Positions 8,927 through 17,154 of a stretch of 64,000 nt of DNA are shown piece by piece. The position numbers were made by a program, and so were the translations under genes. Source of the DNA: JBMYRH01 sp049602155 (GTDB lineage Bacteria; Myxococcota_A; UBA9042; PHBI01; JBMYRH01); NCBI GenBank assembly GCA_049602155.1, contig JBMYRH010000001.1, forward strand, positions 413,030 to 477,029, read 5' to 3'. Below the pieces are notes generated by a model. That model saw nothing but the letters and a program-made list of their open reading frames with translations, had not been told where the DNA came from and searched no databases. Position 1 is the first letter of the stretch. Each line of letters opens with the position of its first letter.

Positions 8927-10947
8927 GCGACGATCAAGTGACAACGCAGCCTGGGCAGGTCGGGTTCCTGGCCGAAGGCGGGAAGCTGGTCGCGGTCCGT
9001 ATCCACGGCCCCGATGACGGCAAACTCATCACCCAGAGCGTGGACGGTAAAGAGCGGCGCATCAATTTGCGCCGTCTCCTGTGGCTCAGTGAGGTCACTG
9101 TCGCAGATCTCAAGGGCCTCTCCGCACATTGGGAGCACACCCGCCGCAGCGCCGAGGGCTGGCAAGCCGCGGCAGCATGGCAGCACCTCGTGAACGAGGA
9201 CGCGCTCGCTCCGTGTGACCCGGGGACACTGCATTCACGCCTGCCAGAGGCGCTGAACGTCACGACCGTCGACGGCCTGGTCCTCGCTGTCTTTGATGAG
9301 CCACTGCACTTCCGAATGCGCTTCGGCGAGGTCCACCCGATCTCAGAGGCGGCCATGGAGAAGGCCATGGAGGAGGCAGCGGAAGCGCAAGAACGCCAAG
9401 CGCGCCTCGAGCGCGCGGTGACGGGCCTCCAACAGATGCTGCAAGGCGTGCCGGTTGGCGCGACGGTCCAAGGCGAGGTCGACGCTCACCTGAAGATGCT
9501 GGTGGAGGTCTCGCTCAACGGTCAGGACAGCGACCCGAACACACTTCAGGCGAGCATGACGCTCCTGGCGGCCCTCGATCGCCAAGGGCAAGGGGACCCT
9601 CGTCACCTCGCCTTCGACGCCCTCGTTGCGCTCGGACACTTCGATGAAGACGAGAACCTCTCTCTCTTGCGTGAGGGCATGTCCAAGTCCTTTACGCCGG
9701 AGGTCCTCCAGGCCTCCGAGCGATCGGCGACAGACGGCTGGTCGAAGGAGGGGCGTCAAGACTACACAGCGCTCCACACGATCGCGATCGATGCGCCCCA
9801 CACCACCGAGGTTGATGACGCCTTCGCCATCAGCGGTAACCGGATCGTCGTCTTTATCGCAGACGCCGACGCGCTGGTCGCTGAGGGCACCCCTGTCGAC
9901 GTGGAGGCGCGCCGACGCATCTCGACCCTCTACCTGCCGAATCAGGTGATCCCGATGCTTCCACCGAGCGTCGGACAAGGGAGCGCGAGCCTCTCTGTCG
10001 ATTCCGATCGCCCGGCACTCGCGATGTCCTTCCGCCTCGACGCAGAGGGGGGGCTTGTCGACTTCACGCTCGAAGAGGCCACCTGCCGTCTCAATGCACG
10101 CCTATCGTACGCGGAGACCGATGCGCTGCTGCAGGGCAAGGGCTCGGATGCGATGCGGACAGAGGGCGCCTTGGTTCGAATGGCCCAGAGGATGATGGCG
10201 AGCCACCGCGCCTGGCGCGTCAATCGCGGGGCGCTGCAGCTTCAACGAAGCGAAGTCGACTTCGAGATCGCCGAGGACAAGACGGTCGTAATCAGCACCG
10301 TCGAGGCCAATGGGCCAGCACGACAGCTCATCAGCGAGATGATGATCTGCGCCTGCGCAGGGGCCGCATCGTGGTGTGCAGAGCGCGGCGTCCCGGCCAT
10401 CTACCGTTGTCAGGCGCGACCGACCGAAGGCAAACACAACCCGAAGGGGCAAGTCGTCAACCCCGCCGAGCAGGCGGAGATCCTGCGCCGCTTGCAGCCC
10501 ACCGTGTTGTCCACGAGCCCCGGACTTCACTTCACGCTCGCCCTCGACGCCTACATCCAGGTGTCGAGCCCCCTCCGACGTTATAGCGACCTTGTCATGC
10601 ATCGGCAGATCAAGGCTGCGCTGCGTCAAGCCCCGCTCCCCAACGACGAGCGCGCCATGCGTGAGCTCTGCAACCACATCGAGCGACAATCCGCTGCGGT
10701 GCGTCGGGTGGAGAACGAGTCACGGCGCTACTGGACCCTCAAGCACCTCACGCAGAACCCCTCCGTGGTCCACACCGGCGTATGCATTCGCCCAGTGGGC
10801 CATCGATGGCTCGTAGCGATCGATGCCCTCGCTCAGCGCGCCCTGATCCGAACCAAGCGCCGGCTTCAACCCGGGATGGGGCTCGCAGTGGTCGTCGATA
10901 AGGTGGACGCACGGCGCAATAAGATCGTGATGCGCGAGGCCGAGTAG
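8923..10947 (+). CDS. RNase II/R-family (RNB domain) exoribonuclease
   Basis: A 674-residue RNB-domain hydrolase expected to degrade RNA 3'-5'. The catalytic acidic cluster is visible as IDAPHTTEVDDAFAIS (about residues 285-300), followed by VFIADADALV, LYLPNQVIPMLPPSVGQG, and the C-terminal YIQVSSPLRRYSDLVMHRQ motif that all RNB enzymes carry. The N-terminal 250 residues lack the usual cold-shock domains of RNase R and look more like the shorter cyanobacterial/organellar RNase II-like proteins. The ATG overlaps recD2 by 4 bp and the stop is 3 bp before the XPB-type helicase, so the genes form one transcription unit. Confidence 0.9.
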   Translation: MSDDQVTTQPGQVGFLAEGGKLVAVRIHGPDDGKLITQSVDGKERRINLRRLLWLSEVTVADLKGLSAHWEHTRRSAEGWQAAAAWQHLVNEDALAPCDPGTLHSRLPEALNVTTVDGLVLAVFDEPLHFRMRFGEVHPISEAAMEKAMEEAAEAQERQARLERAVTGLQQMLQGVPVGATVQGEVDAHLKMLVEVSLNGQDSDPNTLQASMTLLAALDRQGQGDPRHLAFDALVALGHFDEDENLSLLREGMSKSFTPEVLQASERSATDGWSKEGRQDYTALHTIAIDAPHTTEVDDAFAISGNRIVVFIADADALVAEGTPVDVEARRRISTLYLPNQVIPMLPPSVGQGSASLSVDSDRPALAMSFRLDAEGGLVDFTLEEATCRLNARLSYAETDALLQGKGSDAMRTEGALVRMAQRMMASHRAWRVNRGALQLQRSEVDFEIAEDKTVVISTVEANGPARQLISEMMICACAGAASWCAERGVPAIYRCQARPTEGKHNPKGQVVNPAEQAEILRRLQPTVLSTSPGLHFTLALDAYIQVSSPLRRYSDLVMHRQIKAALRQAPLPNDERAMRELCNHIERQSAAVRRVENESRRYWTLKHLTQNPSVVHTGVCIRPVGHRWLVAIDALAQRALIRTKRRLQPGMGLAVVVDKVDARRNKIVMREAE

Positions 10948-10950
10948 GCC

Positions 10951-12348
10951 ATGGCGGCAGGGGGGCAGGCCATCCGCTGTCAGCTCACCTTCGATCAGGG
11001 GACGCTGGTCCTAGAACCCGTCTCCGCGCTCGCGAACTGCGGTGCGCCGCCAGGCTTCATCCCTGATCCGCGGATCGGAGGGCGACTGCGCGGCCCAGCG
11101 ATCCAATACCGTCGCGCACTCGGTCACCTCATACGCGCCGGGCTCGAGGTCGACGATCAAGCGCGCGCTTACGTCCCGGTCTCGCTCCCAGCGCCGCGAG
11201 CGCGGACCCCCTACCCTCACCAGCGAGAGGCCATGACCGCGTGGCGAGAGGGAGGTCGGCGAGGCGTCATCGTCCTGCCCACCGGGGCGGGTAAGAGCTA
11301 CATCGCCGAAATGGCCATCTTCGAAGTGCAACGCTCCACCCTCGTGGTCGCCCCCACCATCGACCTTATGATGCAGTGGATCAACCTGCTCACGGAGGTC
11401 TTCGGTGAGGACATGGTCGGCGGAGTCGGGGGCGGTATGTATGACGTCAAACCGCTGACTGCGACGACGTATGACTCGGCTTACATCCACGTCGAGCGCC
11501 TGGGTAACCAGTTTGGCCTCCTCGTCTTTGATGAGTGCCACCACCTCCCCGGTGCGAGCTACTCGGGGAGCGCCGAGGGCGCAATTGCCCCCTTCAGGCT
11601 CGGGCTGAGCGCGACACCAGAGCGCCCTGACGGCTCTCATGAGCGGCTCGACCACCTGATTGGGCCCACCCTCTATCGACGCGACATCAAAGAGCTCGCG
11701 GGGATCTACCTGGCCGACTACGACGTCGTGCGTGTGGAGGTCGAGCTCACCGAGTCAGAGCGCACTCGCTACGACCATGAGCGGGGACTTTACCGAGACT
11801 TCGTAAGCTCCGAGGGGATCCGGGTCTCTAGCCCTGGTGGCTGGGGACATTTTATCCAAGCCAGCTGTCGTTCAGAGCGTGGACGACGCGCTTGGCGTGG
11901 GTGGCGCGAGCAGCGGCGGATCTCTCTGCAATCAGAGGCCAAGCTGGATCGACTGGCCGAGATCTTAGCAGACCATGAAGACGAGCAGATCATCGTCTTC
12001 ACCGCGGACAACGACACCGTCTACGCTATCTCGCGACGCCACCTCATCCCGGCCCTGACGCACCAAACCCCGGGGGTGGAACGCAAAGCCATCCTCGCCG
12101 ACTTCAATGCTGGGGCCCTCCGCGCCGTCGTCACCTCCAAGGTCCTCAACGAGGGGGTCGACATGCCGGCCGCGAGCGTCGGCGTCGTGCTCTCCGGTTC
12201 GGGCAGCGTGCGAGAGCATGTCCAGCGCTTAGGGCGCATTCTGCGACGCGGCGAAGGGAAGCGTGCGATGCTCTATGAGGTCATCACGAAGGGCACCGGC
12301 GAAGAGGGACTAAGCGACCGAAGACGCGACCATGGAGCCTACCAATGA
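10951..12348 (+). CDS. XPB/Rad25-type superfamily 2 DNA helicase
   Basis: A 465-residue SF2 helicase resembling archaeal and mycobacterial XPB. After an N-terminal domain of about 85 residues comes the Q-like YPHQREAMTAWREGG, Walker A VLPTGAGKS (about 107-115), DECHH Walker B, LGLSATPERPDG, a central insert (YDHERGLYRDF) in the place of the XPB thumb, and motifs V-VI VLNEGVDMPAA and EHVQRLGRILRRGEGKR. XPB is the helicase/translocase of eukaryotic nucleotide excision repair. Here it directly precedes a Bax1-type nuclease, its known archaeal partner, so a helicase-nuclease complex is likely. Confidence 0.9.
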   Translation: MAAGGQAIRCQLTFDQGTLVLEPVSALANCGAPPGFIPDPRIGGRLRGPAIQYRRALGHLIRAGLEVDDQARAYVPVSLPAPRARTPYPHQREAMTAWREGGRRGVIVLPTGAGKSYIAEMAIFEVQRSTLVVAPTIDLMMQWINLLTEVFGEDMVGGVGGGMYDVKPLTATTYDSAYIHVERLGNQFGLLVFDECHHLPGASYSGSAEGAIAPFRLGLSATPERPDGSHERLDHLIGPTLYRRDIKELAGIYLADYDVVRVEVELTESERTRYDHERGLYRDFVSSEGIRVSSPGGWGHFIQASCRSERGRRAWRGWREQRRISLQSEAKLDRLAEILADHEDEQIIVFTADNDTVYAISRRHLIPALTHQTPGVERKAILADFNAGALRAVVTSKVLNEGVDMPAASVGVVLSGSGSVREHVQRLGRILRRGEGKRAMLYEVITKGTGEEGLSDRRRDHGAYQ

Positions 12349-12355
12349 GGATCTC

Positions 12356-13561
12356 ATGGGCGTCTTAACGACCGACTTGGTCCGGGCGCGTCTGCGCCAA
12401 GGGCGCATCTATCCGCGCTACCTCGACACGAGCGATCCCGAGTGGATCACGCGCGCCACCGTACTCAGGGGGCTATTCGCTGATCACCTGGGGTGCTCCT
12501 TGGGCGCCTTAGAGGAGGCCATCGCCGCCTTGATCGGGGACGAGACCGACTTCCAGGTGCGCCGTGGCCTCGTGAAGCTCTTGATGGATGAGACCACCAC
12601 CGTGGTGCAAGCGGCTCGGCCCCCCGCGGAGATCCGAGGGGCTGTCTTTCGCGCCGCGACAGCTCATTGGCCGGTTGTTGATGAAGGCACCCGCGAGCGT
12701 GCCCTCGACGCAGCGGCCCAGGAGCTCGGCCTCTCCCGACACGAAGTGGCCGATGGTCTCTACGCAGATCTGCGCAACCACGAGGTGATCACGGAGTCAC
12801 GACTCCCCGAGGTCCCGGCGCTCCTCAACCGCTACAACCTTGCCTTGGTGCAGGCGATCCTGTTGCGCGCCCAGCGCGTCGTCGTCACCCTCCCGGATCC
12901 CCGACCGGCGCGAGCGCGGCAGCTCTTCCGCATCGCGAAGTTTCACAGGCTCATGCACCAAGCGCGGCGGCTCGAGGACGGCGACGGATGGGAGCTCACT
13001 CTCGACGGCCCAGCCTCCCTCTTCAAGGCCACTCAGCGCTACGGCCTTCAACTCGCCCTCTTCCTCCCTGCCCTTTGTCACTGCGAACGCTGGCGCTTGA
13101 AGGCGGACGTCATCTGGGGGCCGCACAAAGTCCAAGTGTCTCTGGAGGTCGACCACAAGAGCGGGCTCGTCAGCCACACAAAGGAGCGTGGCACCTGGGA
13201 GAGCGATGAAGAGCGCCACTTCCGTGCCTCATTCAAGAAGCTCAAGACGCCATGGACGCTGCGTCGATCGACGCGCATCGTGGCCCTGGACGGTCGCGGC
13301 GTCTTGGTGCCTGACTACGTGTTGACGCACCCCGACGGTCGCACCGCCCTGCTGGAGCTCGTCTGGTTCTGGCGGCGGCGCTCCTTCGAGAACCGAATCG
13401 CGCTCTTACGGAGCGCCGGCCCAGCGAACCTTGTGATCGCCTACGCGACCCGTATGAACACCGGCCAAGAGGACCTGCCCACCTTGGACGGAGTGGTGGG
13501 CTTCAAGGGGGTCATTCAGCCCAAGCGCATCATCGAGGCCTGCGAACGTATCGCGACGTGA
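12356..13561 (+). CDS. Bax1-type (DUF790) nuclease, XPB partner
   Basis: About 401 residues of the DUF790/Bax1 family, a structure-specific nuclease that binds archaeal XPB. The family N terminus is seen as LTTDLVRARLRQGRIYPRYLD, which together with GAGG 5 nt upstream favours ATG 12356; an ATG at 12332 would overlap the helicase by 17 bp. The C-terminal nuclease half has LVPDYVLTHPDGRTALLELVWFW, matching a PD-(D/E)xK-like core with the Asp and Glu kept. The Lys expected later may be Arg (FENRIALLR), by eye. Its 3' end overlaps the convergent SGNH-like gene by 46 bp. Confidence 0.88.
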   Translation: MGVLTTDLVRARLRQGRIYPRYLDTSDPEWITRATVLRGLFADHLGCSLGALEEAIAALIGDETDFQVRRGLVKLLMDETTTVVQAARPPAEIRGAVFRAATAHWPVVDEGTRERALDAAAQELGLSRHEVADGLYADLRNHEVITESRLPEVPALLNRYNLALVQAILLRAQRVVVTLPDPRPARARQLFRIAKFHRLMHQARRLEDGDGWELTLDGPASLFKATQRYGLQLALFLPALCHCERWRLKADVIWGPHKVQVSLEVDHKSGLVSHTKERGTWESDEERHFRASFKKLKTPWTLRRSTRIVALDGRGVLVPDYVLTHPDGRTALLELVWFWRRRSFENRIALLRSAGPANLVIAYATRMNTGQEDLPTLDGVVGFKGVIQPKRIIEACERIAT

Positions 13562-15507
13562 CGGCGACGCAGCGCGGCTGCGCAGAGCACGCAGAGCGCA
13601 AACCAAAGCGCGCCGCTCCCTGGCGCCTCACCATGACAGCCTGAAGCGCCCCCTTCCCCTGCGCTGTCATCGACGTCGGGCTGCGGCGACAGGCCTCGCA
13701 CCGCCCCATCGTCAGGGCCGCTCTCCACCGCGTCGGTCGGCTCCTCGGGGCCCACGGCGACGTCTCCGGGCTCAAGCGAGTCAGTCGGCTCCTCACTTTC
13801 GGTGTCCGGCTCCTCGGTGGCGGGGCGCTCTTGAGCCCCCGAGACGATGACGGTCAACAGCTGCCCCTCTGCGGTGGGCTCAGAGACCTCCCATCCGACG
13901 GTGACATCCCCGAGCGCCGACGCATCGAGTGTCAGCGAGGCGGTCGTCAATGAGGTCGCTTGGAGCATCACGTAGCGCCCTGAATAGAGCGGCGACGCCG
14001 GCGGGGGGGACACGATCAGGGTCCCCGCGAGGTTGCCGTCGCCGGAGACGGTGAGGCGCGCCGTGTCACTGGGCATATCGGCCAAGGTCAACGTCAAGAC
14101 CCCCTCCTCCATCTGGGTCAGCGAGGCGGTGCTTGAGCCAGCCTCCGGGACCTCCCAGCGCCCTCCAAAAATCGTCAGCGACGTGGCCAGGTTGCTGGCC
14201 CTTAGGGTGCCACCAGTCATGGAGATGCTCCCTTCCCCTGCTCCCACGCTCAAGGACACTGTCTCAAGGAGCCCCCCTTCGAGCTCAAGGCCCCCCACGC
14301 TCCCGGGCTCAAGGGCCAGGTCAAGGCTCCCCGCAGACACCTCGCCCCCCTTAATCTCCAACATGCCATCGCCGCTGTGTCCGACCGTGAGCGCCCCGCC
14401 GACAGTCAACCGCCCCCCCTCAAAGACGCCGAGGCGCCCGGCGTGCCCCGCATCGGCGCCGAGGGTCAAGGTCTCGACCGGCGGCGCGATCCTATCGAGC
14501 AGCGCTGTGGGCCGCATGTCTGGTGCGCCGAGCTGGGCATCCGTCGTCCCCGCATCGACCAGATCACTGTAATCCGCGACGAAGGGGTACCGGGGCACAT
14601 CTCCCCAGCCCAACGGCCGCGGCGTATAGGGATCATCGACAGTCACAGCGGCCGCGGCGGCCTGTAAGAGCACCCTACGCGCCTCGGGGATGCCGCTGGG
14701 GGCCCAAGAGAGTCGACGCGGGTCTCGCCCCGTCAACGTCGCATAGAGGACACAACCCGCGAGGTAAGAGCCCTGCAAACCAGGGTGACGACCATCTCCC
14801 GAGTAAAGCGCATCGAATGCGCTGCCGGCGGCCAAGGGATCGGAGCCTGCCGCGACGAGGTCCTCGAAGATGCGCTGGAAGGCGCGGCCCGCTGGCGCGA
14901 CGAAGACGGTCCGGCTCACTGTCGAGAGCCCATCGGCGTACATCTCGTAGCCTTCAGTCAGCGCCGCTTGCATGGTCATGTAGTCCGGATAGCCATCGAA
15001 GAGGTCCTGCGGAATGCTCGCGTCACCATCCCGATAGCCCCAGGTCATCAGGAAGACGGTGTCCGCGCCGCGAGCGCTGATGAGGCTGTTCAGATACTCA
15101 ACCGCGACGAGGCTCTCATCCCACTGATAACCAGGCCCGAAGGGGTTGTCGGCGATATGAAAGCCGGCGGTCTGGCTCTGCTCCTGAAGCACCACACTGC
15201 GGTAGAGATTCTCCGACGGCTCACCGGTCACCAAGTAGGTGTTAAGCGCTCCGCTGCCGGCCGCGTCACTCGCGTGCATCGTGAGCGTGTAGCCTCCCTT
15301 CGAGACATCCGTAAGCGCCGCCCCCTCAAAGCCTCCTTGAGCCTCTTGGAGACCCGAGAGGACCCCAGCGACCCCGTGAGGCTGATTGCTGAGGATGAAG
15401 CTGTTGCCCACCAAGAGCGCGTCCTGTGAGGCGAACGCCGGGGAGGTCAGCACCAGGGTGAGCCAGACGCAACCAAGGGCTCGAAGTGAAGGCGAGATAC
15501 GCGGCAT
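13516..15507 (-). CDS. Secreted SGNH-hydrolase-like/beta-helix protein with MYXO-CTERM-like tail
   Basis: About 663 residues from ATG 15507 (GAGG 7 nt upstream). A signal peptide ends around PAFASQ. Residues about 25-280 look like an SGNH/GDSL-type fold: LLVGNSF near the start and DGRHPGLQGSYLAG, which fits the C-terminal Asp-x-x-His block; the nucleophile Ser would be in GNSF. Residues about 330-480 contain repeated VGxxGxGxLxIxGG-type strands as in beta-helix passenger proteins, then an acidic Pro/Thr/Glu linker. The C terminus (SGC, hydrophobic stretch, ARRRH-like basic end) matches the MYXO-CTERM sorting pattern, implying surface anchoring after processing. Confidence 0.85.
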   Translation of the reverse strand: MPRISPSLRALGCVWLTLVLTSPAFASQDALLVGNSFILSNQPHGVAGVLSGLQEAQGGFEGAALTDVSKGGYTLTMHASDAAGSGALNTYLVTGEPSENLYRSVVLQEQSQTAGFHIADNPFGPGYQWDESLVAVEYLNSLISARGADTVFLMTWGYRDGDASIPQDLFDGYPDYMTMQAALTEGYEMYADGLSTVSRTVFVAPAGRAFQRIFEDLVAAGSDPLAAGSAFDALYSGDGRHPGLQGSYLAGCVLYATLTGRDPRRLSWAPSGIPEARRVLLQAAAAAVTVDDPYTPRPLGWGDVPRYPFVADYSDLVDAGTTDAQLGAPDMRPTALLDRIAPPVETLTLGADAGHAGRLGVFEGGRLTVGGALTVGHSGDGMLEIKGGEVSAGSLDLALEPGSVGGLELEGGLLETVSLSVGAGEGSISMTGGTLRASNLATSLTIFGGRWEVPEAGSSTASLTQMEEGVLTLTLADMPSDTARLTVSGDGNLAGTLIVSPPPASPLYSGRYVMLQATSLTTASLTLDASALGDVTVGWEVSEPTAEGQLLTVIVSGAQERPATEEPDTESEEPTDSLEPGDVAVGPEEPTDAVESGPDDGAVRGLSPQPDVDDSAGEGGASGCHGEAPGSGALWFALCVLCAAALRRRHVAIRSQASMMRLG

Positions 15508-15530
15508 AAGGGTTCCTCGGTGGTCAGGGC

Positions 15531-16667
15531 TCACTCTGGGAACATCGCGATGAGGGCCTCAAGGGTCTCGATTGGACCCCAACGTTGGGCGCGCGCAGCG
15601 ATGAGCTCGTCGGCCAAGAGCGCCCGCAGAGCCGGGAACCCTGCACGCCGCTCTGGAGTGAGGACGCCCAACAAGGGCTGAGTGATCTGAATCAAGTGAG
15701 GGAGCCAGAGCTCTTCGCCTTCGTAGTACGCGGTTGCCTCGTCGATCAACGCCACCGCTGAGCCCTCTGGCGTCGTGGCTGTCTCCAGGCACGCACAGAG
15801 GACCAACAAGGTCGGGCTGTCCGGGCAAGCCCCGAAGAGGGGCGCCATGACCTGCCACGGGAAGCTGCGCTCGACGCGAGCCAGTGGGGCGAAGACGTCA
15901 TGGATCATGAGCGGCGCCTCTGCCGCCAACCTCTGCGCCATATCGGCCTCACGAGCGACGTCGAGCACCCGCGATGTGAGCGCTTCACGTGCGGCCTCGT
16001 CCTCTTCCACGAGGAGCCGTTCGAGGGCCCAATCAGTGTCCTCTGCCGCTGCGCTCGCCAACGCACTCACGGCGCGGCGACGCACATGGACATCCACATC
16101 CGCGGCATACGCTCGGACCGTCTCAAGGGCCACCCCATGGTGAGTCAGGATGTACTCCAGCGCAGCCATCCGAACCTGAGCATCTGTGTCCGCCTCCATC
16201 GTATGAACCCTCGCGAGCAGCTCCTCACCGGGAGCTTGAGCCAAGTGACGCACAGTGGTCTGACGGACGCGAGAAGAACAATCCGTCAGGCACGCGGCGA
16301 GGGTCACTCCGAACTTGGATGCGCCAGGCCGACCGGCGATCGGGGCTAAATAACGAGCCGCTGTCTCTCGGACGAGCGGGCTAGGGTCGTGCTCGGCGAG
16401 GACGGCGACCAAGTCATGCTCACCGTGCGAGAAGAGCACGATGACCCAGTGGGCGCGCACGCCTGCGATGGGTTCATCCGTCATGGCGTCTGTCAGCGCG
16501 GGGTCCGCGCTGAGGCCAGCCACTAGCGCCAGACGCCACGCCGCCCAAACTTTCTCAGCCGGTCGCCCATCACGGAGGAGAGCTCTCAGGCCCGCCTCGT
16601 CGAGGTCAGAGAGAGCATCGTAGTGCTCAAACTGACGCCCTTGAGCGGGCTCAATCACCTGCGACAT
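15531..16667 (-). CDS. HEAT-repeat protein
   Basis: A 378-residue protein built of paired helices with the spacing of HEAT repeats, for example PSPLVRETAARYLAPIAG, CSSRVRQTTVRHLAQAPG, TDAQVRMAALEYILTHHG and VDVHVRRRAVSALASAA. There is no signal peptide or membrane helix, so it is probably cytoplasmic and acts through protein binding. Its start overlaps the end of the upstream small lipoprotein by 17 bp and its stop is 23 bp before the SGNH-like gene start, suggesting a three-gene minus-strand operon. No enzymatic motif is seen. Confidence 0.88.
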   Translation of the reverse strand: MSQVIEPAQGRQFEHYDALSDLDEAGLRALLRDGRPAEKVWAAWRLALVAGLSADPALTDAMTDEPIAGVRAHWVIVLFSHGEHDLVAVLAEHDPSPLVRETAARYLAPIAGRPGASKFGVTLAACLTDCSSRVRQTTVRHLAQAPGEELLARVHTMEADTDAQVRMAALEYILTHHGVALETVRAYAADVDVHVRRRAVSALASAAAEDTDWALERLLVEEDEAAREALTSRVLDVAREADMAQRLAAEAPLMIHDVFAPLARVERSFPWQVMAPLFGACPDSPTLLVLCACLETATTPEGSAVALIDEATAYYEGEELWLPHLIQITQPLLGVLTPERRAGFPALRALLADELIAARAQRWGPIETLEALIAMFPE

Positions 16668-16986
16668 CCGTCACGAGCGGCCCTGCGTCTCCAGCGGCAT
16701 CCGCGGCATCCGAATCGGCGGTATCCGTGGCTGAGACAGTGTCGCTAGGCCACGCGCTCCCTGCGGCCGGAGCGCGCGCGCCGTCCCCTTCGTCGGATGG
16801 GTGAGCTATCTCGGCGGCGACTTCCCCCTCACTCCGCGACTGACCAGGGTGGGGTGTCGGGTTGGCCACGGCACCATCAGAGAAGCACGCAGAGGCTCCA
16901 GTCATGGCGAGCAGGAGTCCGAAAACTACCCCCATGGGCATGCGCCGCGAGAGGCGCACACACACTCTGACCAAGGTGACATCCAC
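16651..16986 (-). CDS. Small Asp/Ala-rich lipoprotein
   Basis: Up to 111 residues. The N-terminal RLSRRMPMGVVFGLLLAM leads to a lipobox ending GASAC, followed by about 75 residues of Asp, Ala, Glu and Thr with no predicted fold. The start is uncertain: GTG 16986 gives the full frame, while ATG 16941 would leave almost no basic n-region; no clear Shine-Dalgarno decides it. The tail resembles the Asp/Thr-rich linkers of other lipoproteins in this window. It overlaps the HEAT gene by 17 bp. Confidence 0.6.
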   Translation of the reverse strand: MDVTLVRVCVRLSRRMPMGVVFGLLLAMTGASACFSDGAVANPTPHPGQSRSEGEVAAEIAHPSDEGDGARAPAAGSAWPSDTVSATDTADSDAADAAGDAGPLVTDVAGD

Positions 16987-17047
16987 GGCACGAGGGTAGC
17001 CCGGATGGCGCAGCGCGAAAAGAACGGGACAAGGAGGTCCGGTTCGG

Positions 17048-17076
17048 TTGTCGGTAAGACCGGCTTAGCCTAAGAT
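17048..17076 (+). promoter_or_regulatory. Possible housekeeping-type promoter of the Ser/Thr kinase operon
   Basis: TTGTCG at 17048-17053 and TAAGAT at 17071-17076 are separated by exactly 17 bp, each matching four of six bases of the sigma-70 consensus. The site is about 80 bp before the kinase start and faces the right way. The inferred use rests on the sequence alone. Confidence 0.4.
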
Positions 17077-17154
17077 TTATGCGAACCGAATGTGGAGGCT
17101 CTCTGTCCGTGGTCCCCTCACACAAGGTCCTCACTCGGGAGACGCACGAGCCTG

